This document shows positions 7,984 to 16,188 of a DNA stretch of 64,000 nt, in pieces (positions within the stretch are counted from its first letter, which is position 1; each line of letters starts with the position of its first letter). A program made the position numbers and the translations under genes. The notes beneath the pieces are model-generated. The model was not told the DNA's origin. It was given only the letters and a program-made list of their open reading frames with translations, and did not search any database. The DNA comes from Afipia birgiae 34632. Lineage in GTDB: Bacteria > Pseudomonadota > Alphaproteobacteria > Rhizobiales > Xanthobacteraceae. The stretch lies in assembly GCF_000308295.2 (NCBI RefSeq), contig NZ_HG326652.1, positions 1,904,322 to 1,968,321 of the forward strand. The letters run 5' to 3'.

Positions 7984-10272
7984 GTGCGCCAGATCGTACC
8001 CAGCGAGTGGAAAAGGCGGTTCCGGCATTTCCTGCTGGACCTCGACGCGCGGATCGATTCCACGCTGTTTTCGTCGGCCGTCGGATTGCGCGAACTCTGG
8101 GAGCGCTATTCGACCTTCATGGACCGCTTCTATGTCGGCCGCTGGAAGCGCTGGGTTTTTGTTGAGCCGATTTCTGAAGGCGCAACCATTGGTCTTGCCG
8201 GCCTCGTGCTGATGCTGGCGCTGGCGATTCCCGCCTTCCGCGAAACCTCCGACGACGACTGGCTGAAGAAATCCGATCTCGCGGTGTCGTTCCTCGATCG
8301 CTACGGCAATCCGATCGGAAACCGCGGCATCAAGCACAACGACTCGATCCCGCTTGAAGACTTTCCCGACAATCTGATCAAGGCGACGCTGGCCACCGAA
8401 GATCGTCGCTTCTACGACCATTTCGGTATCGACATCGCAGGTACGGCACGCGCGCTGGTTACCAACGCGCAGGCCGGCGGCGTCCGGCAAGGCGGCTCGT
8501 CGATCACGCAGCAGCTCGCCAAGAACCTGTTCCTCAACAACGAGCGCACCATCGAGCGCAAGGTGAAGGAAGCGTTCCTCGCCATCTGGCTGGAAACGCG
8601 CCTGAGCAAGAACGAGATTCTGAAGCTTTATCTCGACCGCGCCTATATGGGCGGCGGCACCTTCGGCGTCGACGGCGCGGCTCATTTCTATTTCAACAAG
8701 TCCGCGCGCGACGTGAATCTCGCGGAATCCGCGATGCTTGCGGGACTGTTCAAGGCGCCGACCAAATACGCGCCGCACATCAACCTGCCCGCAGCCCGTG
8801 CCCGCGCCAACGTCGTGCTCGACAATCTGGTCGATGCCGGATTCATGACCGAGGGTCAGGTGTTCGGCGCCCGCCGCAACCCCGCCAACGCGGTCGACCG
8901 GCGCGACGAGAATTCGCCGAACTACTATCTCGACTATGCCTTCGACGAGATGCGCAAGCTCGTCCTGACGTTCCCGAAGTCCTACACCGAGCGCGTGTTC
9001 GTCGTTCGCACCGCAATCGACATGAACGTGCAGCACGCCGCGGAAGCAACGGTCGAAAACCAGTTGCGCCAGTTCGGCCGTGACTATCACGCGACGCAGG
9101 CCGCGGTTGCCCTGGCCGATCTCGACGGCGGCGTGCGCGCGATGGTCGGCGGCCGCGATTACGGCGCCAGCCAGTTCAACCGCGCCGTCGACGCGATGCG
9201 CCAGCCCGGCTCGTCGTTCAAACCTTACGTCTATGCCACTGCGCTGATGAACGGCTACACGCCGAAGTCGATCGTTGTCGACGGCGGAGTCTGCCTCGGT
9301 AACTGGTGCCCGCAAAATTACGGACGCTCTCATTCGGGCCCGATGACGCTGACAACCGCGATCACCCGCTCCATTAACGTTATTCCCGTGAAGCTTTCAA
9401 TCGCTATCGGCGGCATTCCGCGCAACCAGTGGGAGTCCGCGAAGAAAGGCCGCGCGAAGATCGTCGAGACCGCGCGCAAGATGGGCATCACGGCTCCCCT
9501 GATCGATACGCCGTCGTTGCCGATCGGCTCCACCGAGGTCAGCGTCGTCGAACACGCGGTTGCCTACGCGACCTTCCCCAATAAGGGACGCGCGGTGAAG
9601 CCGCATTCCGTTCTCGAGGTACGGACCGGCACCGGTGATCTGGTCTGGCGCTGGGATCGCGACGGCAAGAAGCCGACGCAGGCGATCCCAGCCTCGGTTG
9701 CCGCAGACATGGCGGAAATGATGAGCCACGTGGTCGACGAAGGTACGGCGCGGCGTGCGCGGCTCGACGGCATTCCAGCTGCCGGCAAGACCGGCACGAC
9801 CAACGCATTCAGGGATGCATGGTTCGTCGGCTATACCGGCAACTTCACGATGGCGGTGTGGTACGGCAACGACGACTACTCATCGACCAACCGCATGACG
9901 GGCGGCTCGCTCCCCGCGCAAACATGGCACGACATCATGGTCGTCGCCCATCAGGGCGTCGAGATCCGCGATCTTCCCGGCGTCGGCGCCGGTAAGAAAC
10001 TTCCGCCGGATGCGGTCGCGGCAGCCAATGCGAACGCCAAGGTCCCCGAAGTGAACCCCGGTCCGCCGCCGATCCTGACCCGGCGCGGCGCTAACATTCT
10101 TGTGCGCGTCGAAAAACTGTTCGACGACGCCGCGAAGACAGCCATCGTGCCCGGCAAGACGTCATCCAATGACACCGGCAAGCCCGCTCCCCCTTCCAGC
10201 GTGGCCTTCCCCGACAGTTTCGCCTCGGCAACTTCCGACCCGGCGGCGCCCGTGCCACCGCGCAAGAATTAA
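7984..10272 (+). CDS. Penicillin-binding protein 1A (bifunctional transglycosylase/transpeptidase)
   Basis: A 762-aa class A PBP that polymerises and cross-links peptidoglycan. A cytoplasmic tail precedes one membrane anchor (about 66-85). The GT51 domain has catalytic E139 in ATEDRRFYDH and the QGGSSITQQLAKN and RKVKEAFLAIWLE motifs. The transpeptidase has S410-x-x-K413 (GSSFKP), S463-I-N465 and K602-T-G. The C-terminus is a Pro/Ala-rich tail. The start is the GTG at 7984. It is followed 24 bp later by the DUF1214 gene, so the three genes to 11438 may be one transcript. Confidence 0.93.
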   Translation: MRQIVPSEWKRRFRHFLLDLDARIDSTLFSSAVGLRELWERYSTFMDRFYVGRWKRWVFVEPISEGATIGLAGLVLMLALAIPAFRETSDDDWLKKSDLAVSFLDRYGNPIGNRGIKHNDSIPLEDFPDNLIKATLATEDRRFYDHFGIDIAGTARALVTNAQAGGVRQGGSSITQQLAKNLFLNNERTIERKVKEAFLAIWLETRLSKNEILKLYLDRAYMGGGTFGVDGAAHFYFNKSARDVNLAESAMLAGLFKAPTKYAPHINLPAARARANVVLDNLVDAGFMTEGQVFGARRNPANAVDRRDENSPNYYLDYAFDEMRKLVLTFPKSYTERVFVVRTAIDMNVQHAAEATVENQLRQFGRDYHATQAAVALADLDGGVRAMVGGRDYGASQFNRAVDAMRQPGSSFKPYVYATALMNGYTPKSIVVDGGVCLGNWCPQNYGRSHSGPMTLTTAITRSINVIPVKLSIAIGGIPRNQWESAKKGRAKIVETARKMGITAPLIDTPSLPIGSTEVSVVEHAVAYATFPNKGRAVKPHSVLEVRTGTGDLVWRWDRDGKKPTQAIPASVAADMAEMMSHVVDEGTARRARLDGIPAAGKTGTTNAFRDAWFVGYTGNFTMAVWYGNDDYSSTNRMTGGSLPAQTWHDIMVVAHQGVEIRDLPGVGAGKKLPPDAVAAANANAKVPEVNPGPPPILTRRGANILVRVEKLFDDAAKTAIVPGKTSSNDTGKPAPPSSVAFPDSFASATSDPAAPVPPRKN

Positions 10273-10296
10273 CCGCGTCATGATAGCGCTTCCCTC

Positions 10297-10875
10297 GTGC
10301 GGCTGATCCTTATCACTCTTGTTACACTGATGATCGCGACCATTGTCGGCCTCGGCACGACATGGATGACGGCGACGCGCGGCGTCAACGTCGGCACCAT
10401 CAAGATTGGCGCGTGGACCGCACGTCCAAGAACCGGCACGAGTGACATCGACCCCTACTCGCGCGCCTCAGTGGCGCGCAGCGGCGAACTCCCTGTCGGC
10501 ACCGGCGACGGCGTCATGTTCACGGCGACGACCGACGATACCGGCCGCCAGCTCGACGGACGATGCGATGTTGTCGTGAAGGGCGTCACGCCCGCCGCAC
10601 GGTTCTGGACCCTGACGTTTTACGATCCCAAGGGACGACTCGTTGCCAATTCGCTGCAGCGTCACGGTTTCACCAGTCAGGAAATCGTTCGTGGGTCGGA
10701 CGGCAGCTTCGAGATTCGAATCACATCGCGGTCGCGCGCCGGAAACTGGCTCCCGACCGGCGGTCTCGACCGTTACATGCTGGCGCTGCGGCTCTACGAT
10801 ACGCCTGTCGGCGTCGGGACGCGCACGCAGAAGGATGCGCCGATGCCCTCCATCATGACGGTGGGATGCCCATGA
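10297..10875 (+). CDS. DUF1214-domain membrane-anchored protein
   Basis: A 192-aa protein with an N-terminal signal anchor (about 2-25) and a periplasmic DUF1214 domain (GVMFTATTDDTGRQLDG, ARFWTLTFYDP, RSRAGNWLPTGG, MLALRLYDTP). DUF1214 domains usually sit C-terminal to DUF1254 in one polypeptide; here they are separate genes. GTG start at 10297. Its stop overlaps the next gene's ATG (ATGA), so the two are translationally coupled. Function unknown. Confidence 0.85.
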   Translation: MRLILITLVTLMIATIVGLGTTWMTATRGVNVGTIKIGAWTARPRTGTSDIDPYSRASVARSGELPVGTGDGVMFTATTDDTGRQLDGRCDVVVKGVTPAARFWTLTFYDPKGRLVANSLQRHGFTSQEIVRGSDGSFEIRITSRSRAGNWLPTGGLDRYMLALRLYDTPVGVGTRTQKDAPMPSIMTVGCP

Positions 10876-11438
10876 TCCGATGGCTGTTCGCAATCATCGG
10901 CGGCGCGCTGCTCGGTGGTGTTGTGCACCTCGTCAGCGTACTGGTGCTTCCCCGCGTCGCCACGCTCGATGCCTATTCGCGCCTCGCGCCGATCACCAAG
11001 CTCAACGCCGTCACGGCGTTGCCTGCGGCAGAGCCCGGCAGCGCGCCGATGCCGTTCATGGACCCCGCTTTCGCAAGCGCCGCCTGCCGCTACGATCTCT
11101 CGAACGGCCCGCTCAAACTCACCGTGCCGGTGAGTCAGGCCTACACGTCGGTGTCGTTCTACACGCGCAACGACGTCGCGTATTACGCGATCAACGACCG
11201 TTCCGCCGGGCGGCGCGTGATCGAACTCGACCTGATGACTGAGGCACAGCATGCCGAATTGCCCGAAGACGAAGAAGTCACCGCGGCGGACCGACTGATT
11301 ATCGACTCGCCGACCACGACCGGCCTGATCCTGCTCAAGGCTCTGGCAGCAGAGCCCGGACTGATGGCGCAGGCGCAGGCATCACTGGCCGCTGCAAACT
11401 GCCGCGTACAAACCGATACGCCGCAAGCCAAGCGATAA
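10872..11438 (+). CDS. DUF1254-domain membrane-anchored protein
   Basis: A 188-aa protein with an N-terminal anchor (about 2-25, LFAIIGGALLGGVVHLVSVL) and a periplasmic domain (PRVATLDAYSRLAPITKLN, SVSFYTRNDVAYYAINDRSA) typical of short DUF1254 proteins that accompany DUF1214 partners in rhizobia. The ATG at 10872 overlaps the DUF1214 stop by 4 bp. It likely forms a complex with that partner; the role is unknown. Confidence 0.82.
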   Translation: MIRWLFAIIGGALLGGVVHLVSVLVLPRVATLDAYSRLAPITKLNAVTALPAAEPGSAPMPFMDPAFASAACRYDLSNGPLKLTVPVSQAYTSVSFYTRNDVAYYAINDRSAGRRVIELDLMTEAQHAELPEDEEVTAADRLIIDSPTTTGLILLKALAAEPGLMAQAQASLAAANCRVQTDTPQAKR

Positions 11439-11443
11439 GCCTG

Positions 11444-12381
11444 TCAGCCGATGCTGCCCGCAAATCTTTCGGCGAGGCGCTCGCGGCGGAAGGCTTCGCC
11501 GACGAAATCGACAAACGCACGCGTCTTTGCCGGTAGCAAGGCGCGGGTTGCGTAATAAACCGAGATGGACCCTGCATCGGCGTACCACTGCGGCACAACG
11601 CGCACGAGCGCGCCACTTTCAAGGTGCTGCAGCGCGTCCGGCACGGCGATCAATGTCACGCCGAGGCCAAGCAGCGCAGCGCGGCACATCGCGGCAGGAT
11701 CGTTGAACACGATCGTACCGGGCAATTGCACATCGGCTTTCGAACCCACAGCGTTACGCATGGTCCATTGCCGCACGCGCCCAGTCCGCGCAGCGCGCAT
11801 CACAATGCCATCGAATGCGGCTAGTCCCGAAGGATCTATCGGCAGTGTTCGGCCCTTCAGATAGGCGGGCGACGCGACCGCGATAATATGCAGGGCCGCA
11901 AGCGGTCTTGAGACGAGGCCCGGCGCAAGTTCGATGCCGCCGCCGACAGCCGCATCGAACCCTTCCGCGATCAGATCCACCTGCCGGTTGTCGAATTGCC
12001 AGTCGGCCCGAACGCGCGGATAGCGGGCGAGAAATGCGGGCAGCAGCGGCAGAACATACTCGGAGCCGAATGTCGGACTGAGGCTGACCTTCAGCACGCC
12101 GGCAGGCTCGCCATGGTCTGTCGCCGCGCCTGCGATGGCCGCCTGAAGGCCTTCGAGATTGCCCCGGATCTCAAGCAGAAAACGCTCACCGGCTTCCGTC
12201 AGTGTGAGCTTGCGCGTGCTGCGCTGAAACAGGCGGATTCCGAGATTCCGCTCCAGCATCGCGACGTTCCGGCTGACTGCAGCCGGCGTTAGCGCAAGAC
12301 GGCGGGCGGCGGCAGAAAACCCCCCATTTTCAGCGCTTTGAACGAAGGACTCGAGATTGGCCAGTGTTTCAATTTCGCCAT
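11444..12381 (-). CDS. LysR-family regulator with apparent frameshift at codon 2
   Basis: Transcription regulator with a full winged-helix segment (LANLESFVQSAENGGFSAAA, RLALTPAAVSRNVAMLE) and an effector domain of about 200 residues. The HTH-encoding frame is open from 12382 down to 11444, but no ATG, GTG or TTG exists in it before 12259, which is already past the recognition helix. An ATG at 12381 (ATGGC) is one base out of register: adding a single base after ATGGC would give Met-Ala-Glu-Ile-Glu-Thr-Leu, a typical LysR start. Either a 1-bp deletion, a sequencing error, or a non-standard start such as ATT at 12373. It is divergent from the SnoaL/reductase genes, which it probably regulates. 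Confidence 0.75.
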
Positions 12382-12480
12382 CTTATAGCAATGCTTGAAA
12401 ATAATTCCAGTCATTACGGTCTAATCTGAGGCCAATAAACAGGCGATATCGGGTCCGTCACCAGCCAACGGAGCCGACCA

Positions 12481-12984
12481 ATGTTCCAGCCAATCTCCCC
12501 CACCCGCCGCGGTTTTCTGCTCGGCCTCGCACTTGCCGGCAGTGTCACCCAGACATTCGCCCAGAACACCGGCGCTCACCTCGAAGCCAACAAGGCTGTG
12601 GTGCGCACGGTCATCGAGGAAGTGCAACGCGACGGCAACTTCGCAAATTTCGAAAAGCTGTTTGCGCCTGGCTACGTCGACCGGACCGCCTTCCCGGGAT
12701 TCGCCAACGACCGCGAGGGTACCCGCAACGTCTACCTCACGCTTCGCAAGGCCTTCCCCGGCTTCCGCGCCGTCATTCATCGTCAGGTTGCCGAGGGCGA
12801 TCTCGTAACATCGCACAAGACCTACCACGGCAAGCATCTCGGAGAATTCAATGGCGTCGCCCCGACCGGCCGCGACATCACCTTCGAGGCCATCGACATC
12901 ATGCGCGTCCGCGACGGTCAGATCACCGACCACTGGGGCGTCACCGACATCGGCGCGCTGATGCGCCAGATCAGCGCGCGCTGA
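12481..12984 (+). CDS. Tat-exported SnoaL-like protein
   Basis: A 167-aa protein with a twin-arginine leader (SPTRRGFLLGLALAG, cleavage probably after ...TFA) and a SnoaL-like/ester-cyclase domain of the cystatin-like cone fold (FEKLFAPGYVDRTAFPG, HLGEFNGVAPTGRDITFEAIDIMRV, ITDHWGVTD). Members bind or transform small hydrophobic molecules. GGAG lies 7 bases before the ATG. It is followed 48 bp later by a reductase gene and is divergent from the LysR gene, suggesting one regulated unit. Substrate unknown. Confidence 0.82.
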   Translation: MFQPISPTRRGFLLGLALAGSVTQTFAQNTGAHLEANKAVVRTVIEEVQRDGNFANFEKLFAPGYVDRTAFPGFANDREGTRNVYLTLRKAFPGFRAVIHRQVAEGDLVTSHKTYHGKHLGEFNGVAPTGRDITFEAIDIMRVRDGQITDHWGVTDIGALMRQISAR

Positions 12985-13032
12985 GCCGATCTTGCAATCA
13001 TCCACACATCCAAGACCTGAAAGGAACACACC

Positions 13033-13638
13033 ATGACCAAGACCATTGGAATTATCGGATCTGGCTCGATCGGTTCAGCCTTCGCACGCAGGCTTGCCAG
13101 CACCGGTATAGAAGCAACCATCGCCAACAGCCGCGGCCCGTCTTCACTAAAAGATCTCGTTCGCGAGATTGGCCCCTCCATCACGGCCGGGACGGTGACA
13201 GAAGCCGCGAGCAAGGACATCGTCCTGGTCGCGGTCAACTGGTCGAAATTGCCGGCCGCGCTTGCCGGCCTGCCCTCCTGGAACGGCCGCATTGTGATCG
13301 ACGCCAACAACCCGATTGAAGCGCCGCTATTCAAGCCCGCTGAACTGAATGGCCGGATCTCGAGCGAAGTCTTCGCTGGATTTGTACCAGGCGCACGCGT
13401 GGTCAAGGCTTTCAACCACCTGCAAGCGCACGTGCTCGCAAGTGACCCTCAAGCCGATGGCGGCAAGCGTGTACTGCTCTATTCCGGTGATGATAACGCC
13501 GCGAAAGCGGAAGTCGCAGCACTGATCGACCAGCTCGGCTTCTTCGGCATCGATCTTGGATCGCTCGCCGTGGGTGGAAAGCTTGTCCAGTTTCCAGGCG
13601 GTCCGCTGCCGGTGCACAACCTGGTCAAGGTTGCCTGA
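13033..13638 (+). CDS. NADPH:F420 reductase-like NAD(P)-binding oxidoreductase
   Basis: A 201-aa Rossmann-fold protein of the F420-dependent NADP reductase family. It has the dinucleotide motif GIIGSGSIGSAFARRL at residues 6-21, IANSRGP (NADP 2'-phosphate pocket) and VVKAFNH. Many members in organisms without F420 act as other NADPH oxidoreductases, so the family name should not be read as F420 use here. AAAGGA lies 7 bases before the ATG. A strong terminator follows at 13648. Confidence 0.85.
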   Translation: MTKTIGIIGSGSIGSAFARRLASTGIEATIANSRGPSSLKDLVREIGPSITAGTVTEAASKDIVLVAVNWSKLPAALAGLPSWNGRIVIDANNPIEAPLFKPAELNGRISSEVFAGFVPGARVVKAFNHLQAHVLASDPQADGGKRVLLYSGDDNAAKAEVAALIDQLGFFGIDLGSLAVGGKLVQFPGGPLPVHNLVKVA

Positions 13639-13647
13639 ACGCGCAAC

Positions 13648-13683
13648 AACGCCGCCCGCAATCAAAACTGCGGGCGGCGTTTT
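13648..13683. terminator. Bidirectional terminator
   Basis: A 13-bp perfect stem AACGCCGCCCGCA (13648-13660) / TGCGGGCGGCGTT (13669-13681), with an 8-base loop followed by TTT. It lies between the convergent reductase and terC-like genes and can serve both. Confidence 0.85.
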
Positions 13684-13692
13684 CAGCATCCC

Positions 13693-14328
13693 TCACTTCA
13701 CATTATTCACATGCGGCCAGATCTCCAGCGCGCCGCGGTAAATCATCTCGCCAGCAACGTAGAGAATGACTGCAAGGCCGACATAGGCGATCCAGCGGTG
13801 CTTCTGCAGCAATTTTGCAATGAACGATGCGGCAATACCCATCATCGCAATCGAGAGCGCCAGGCCGAAGACCAAGACCCATGGATGTTCGCGGGCGGCG
13901 CCTGCGACAGCCAGAACGTTGTCAAGCGACATCGAGACGTCGGCGACGATGATTTGCCAGGTGGCCTGAGCCAACGTCTTGGTCGGCGCGCCTTCGACCG
14001 CTACCCCCTCCTCCGTCACGGCATTTTCTTCGTGCCCGGCGCCAGAGCGCAGTTCGCGCCACATCTTCCAGCAGACCCACAGCAGCAGGATGCCGCCCGC
14101 AAGCAGCAGGCCGACAATGGCCAGTAGCTGGGTTGTAAGACCTGCGAACACGATGCGAAGCACCGTGGCGGCGATAATGCCGATCAGGATCGCTTTGTTG
14201 CGCTGTTCCTTTGGCAGGCCAGCAGCAGCGAGGCCGATGACGATGGCGTTGTCGCCGGCAAGAACAAGGTCGATAAGGATGACCTGAAAGAGTGCAGTCA
14301 AAACTTCTGGGGTGAGGAATTCAAACAT
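13693..14328 (-). CDS. TerC-family integral membrane protein
   Basis: A 211-aa protein with about seven spans and the family signatures LAGDNAIVIGLAA (span 1) and DVSMSLDNVLAVAGAA. The acidic residues in these spans are the proposed metal-binding sites; some homologues export Mn2+ or are linked to tellurite resistance. No yybP-ykoY Mn riboswitch pattern is visible in the 228 bp upstream, though many terC genes have one. The ribosome-binding site AGGGAA is about 10 bases from the ATG. Confidence 0.88.
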   Translation of the reverse strand: MFEFLTPEVLTALFQVILIDLVLAGDNAIVIGLAAAGLPKEQRNKAILIGIIAATVLRIVFAGLTTQLLAIVGLLLAGGILLLWVCWKMWRELRSGAGHEENAVTEEGVAVEGAPTKTLAQATWQIIVADVSMSLDNVLAVAGAAREHPWVLVFGLALSIAMMGIAASFIAKLLQKHRWIAYVGLAVILYVAGEMIYRGALEIWPHVNNVK

Positions 14329-14556
14329 AAGCCGGGCTTCCCTATTGTATGGAAGAGCGGCCTCCTGTCACAGGCAAATACGGACTCGTCACAGTACGTA
14401 TCGTCCACCAACTCGATCGAGACAGTGCATCGCACGTGCCGGACATTGCCGCGTATCTAAAGGGCCACTCCAATTGAATTCCAGTCCGACATCGCAGCCA
14501 TACGGCTGCCAGAGGGGCCCGGCCTGGTCGTCGACGTTCTGCGTACTAAGTTCTAC

Positions 14557-14913
14557 CTATCTCCCTTCGTAAGCTCGACGTTCGAACAGATGCTCGAACA
14601 ATTGTGCGACTTGCTCCGGCTCACCCATTACTGACGCGGCGCAACCGGTGATAACAAGACCGCCCGCAATATCCCAGAGATTCAGGGTCTCCGTATTTTT
14701 CTTGGCCTTGATCGAGAATGCCATGATTGCAGCCAGCGCCGCTGTTCCAAAAAACAGCACGCTTAATGCAGGCAACACCAGATGCTGTTCAAGCGAATAG
14801 ACGATGAAAAACGCAGGTAATGCAACGGCGAAACTCAGCGCAATCAGAGTCCCAAAGTTCCTGCCAAACAGAAACATTCTCGCCATTGGGGAACCTGTCA
14901 TTCCATCCCCCAT
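14557..14913 (-). CDS. Hypothetical membrane protein
   Basis: A 118-aa protein with three predicted spans (FGTLIALSFAVALPAFFIV, LPALSVLFFGTAALAAIMA, IAGGLVITGCAASVM) and a cytosolic C-terminus ending in a charged helix. ATGs at 14913 and 14901 are both possible; the second has GGGGGA just upstream. No family recognised and no informative neighbours. Confidence 0.6.
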   Translation of the reverse strand: MGDGMTGSPMARMFLFGRNFGTLIALSFAVALPAFFIVYSLEQHLVLPALSVLFFGTAALAAIMAFSIKAKKNTETLNLWDIAGGLVITGCAASVMGEPEQVAQLFEHLFERRAYEGR

Positions 14914-15054
14914 TCTTATCTCACAGCAAATCAGTGGCTCGATACGCCCAAAGAAAACAGCCGATCGCGGACGGAAACAACGCGACCTTCCGTCGCGTGT
15001 CCGAACGTCGCGTGTCCGAACGTCGCAGGACGCGCCGATGGAACCAGAAGGGAG

Positions 15055-15783
15055 TTATCCGCCGACGCGCAACGCGCGGCCGACGACGGGGGTCGCCTTG
15101 ATCCACACGTCCGATGCCCGCTGGGACAGTTGGACGATCAGGCGATCGGCATCCGCAGCCATGGGATCAGGTGCATGGATCACCAGCCGGTCCAGCGCCC
15201 ACCGGTAGGATGCCACACGCTGCTGCAGGCACTGCTGCACCCACTGCACGACCAGAACATTCTCACGCATGCGCGCCTGCGCATCGGCATATTCGCGCGG
15301 GGATAGTTCCCCGACGATTCCGAGCGCCTTGTTGCGCTTGATGTCGAGATCGTTGACCCGCACGGCGACAGGAATGAACTGATCGAGCATCACGCCGTCG
15401 TTGCGCACATCCTCCATCAGTCCGCCGTAAGCTGCGGCCTGCGACCGGTGCGGTTCATCGATCATGCGCCGGCCATAGATCGTCCGGTCGAAAACGACCG
15501 ACTGCCGCCAGGGCGCCGGTATCGTTTGGTAATCGCCGAACACTGCTTTCCAGGCTGGGCGCGAGTGCGGTGGCTCGATGAAGTAGTAGGCAAGATCGCG
15601 CAGCGATCGTTCCAGATCGGTCAACTGGAATTGCGAAGGTTGACCGCCGAGGGCCGTGGTAGCCTCCACGCCGACCCACTTGTGCATGTCTTCGTGATAA
15701 AATGTCGAGCGCGTGCGGCCGAAGTCGTCGCTTGGGCAAGCGAGGCTGGCGACGAATGGCAGAAGATAGAGCGGATTACACAT
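15055..15783 (-). CDS. Hypothetical protein
   Basis: A 242-aa protein starting MCNPLYLLPFVASLACPSDD: a short hydrophobic stretch ending in Cys16 that resembles but does not match a lipobox (SLAC). The rest is soluble, rich in Arg, Gln and aromatic residues, with an HEDMHKWVG segment near residue 31 and a helical stretch RENVLVVQWVQQCLQQRV. No ribosome-binding site is clear and an in-frame stop lies just upstream. The long, uninterrupted frame supports coding, but I do not recognise the family. Confidence 0.55.
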   Translation of the reverse strand: MCNPLYLLPFVASLACPSDDFGRTRSTFYHEDMHKWVGVEATTALGGQPSQFQLTDLERSLRDLAYYFIEPPHSRPAWKAVFGDYQTIPAPWRQSVVFDRTIYGRRMIDEPHRSQAAAYGGLMEDVRNDGVMLDQFIPVAVRVNDLDIKRNKALGIVGELSPREYADAQARMRENVLVVQWVQQCLQQRVASYRWALDRLVIHAPDPMAADADRLIVQLSQRASDVWIKATPVVGRALRVGG

Positions 15784-15849
15784 CGCAGTTCGTGGTTAGA
15801 GAGTTGCCGGTCCGGCGAGCCTCGCGCCGGCAAAGAATCTGACGTCTGG

Positions 15850-16056
15850 TCAGGAACGCGCCCGGCGTTTGCGACGGCGGCCTGGAGCCGTTCCCTCCTC
15901 CGGTCCGATTCCATCGCTGGCTTCGTCAGCGTAGCGTTCGATCCGGATGGCGGGGAGAATCAGGATGGTTGCCGTTCCCTCGCGCGGGGCCATGTTCACA
16001 TCCGGTCCGGCGCGACGCGCCGCTGCATCGACCGGAAATTCAACAATGGTGCCCAT
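15850..16056 (-). CDS. Small conserved hypothetical protein
   Basis: A 68-aa protein, MGTIVEFPVDAAARRAG..., with a hydrophobic core TATILILPAIRIER and a very basic end GRRRKRRARS. AGGAG lies 8 bases before the ATG, a strong site. I recall similar short proteins in Bradyrhizobium relatives. It is divergent from a DUF2336 gene, and a CtrA-type box lies between the two. Confidence 0.7.
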   Translation of the reverse strand: MGTIVEFPVDAAARRAGPDVNMAPREGTATILILPAIRIERYADEASDGIGPEEGTAPGRRRKRRARS

Positions 16057-16126
16057 TTTAATCTCTCCTGGCCGCCCAGCTTTTCCCCAAGGATCGGCGG
16101 CACCCGGTCATTAAGAGTGAGCATGG

Positions 16127-16142
16127 TTAATGGCTTGTTAAC
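16127..16142. promoter_or_regulatory. Putative CtrA binding box (TTAA-N7-TTAAC)
   Basis: TTAA (16127-16130), TGGCTTG, TTAAC (16138-16142) is a perfect match to the alphaproteobacterial CtrA consensus. It lies 47 bp before the DUF2336 ATG and 70 bp before the opposite small gene's ATG; another TTAA occurs at 16111-16114. This suggests cell-cycle control of one or both genes. Confidence 0.6.
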
Positions 16143-16188
16143 AGGCGGCGGATAACGTCTGGCCGAGACTTAACCTCGCGTATCCGGC

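Noticed and set aside
7972-9333. 453-codon open frame antisense to PBP1A
   Set aside because: Shadow of an unmistakable class A PBP gene.
14329-14556. Possible yybP-ykoY manganese riboswitch before the TerC-family gene
   Set aside because: The conserved GGGGAGUA / GGGGAAGCC core segments were not found on the minus strand.
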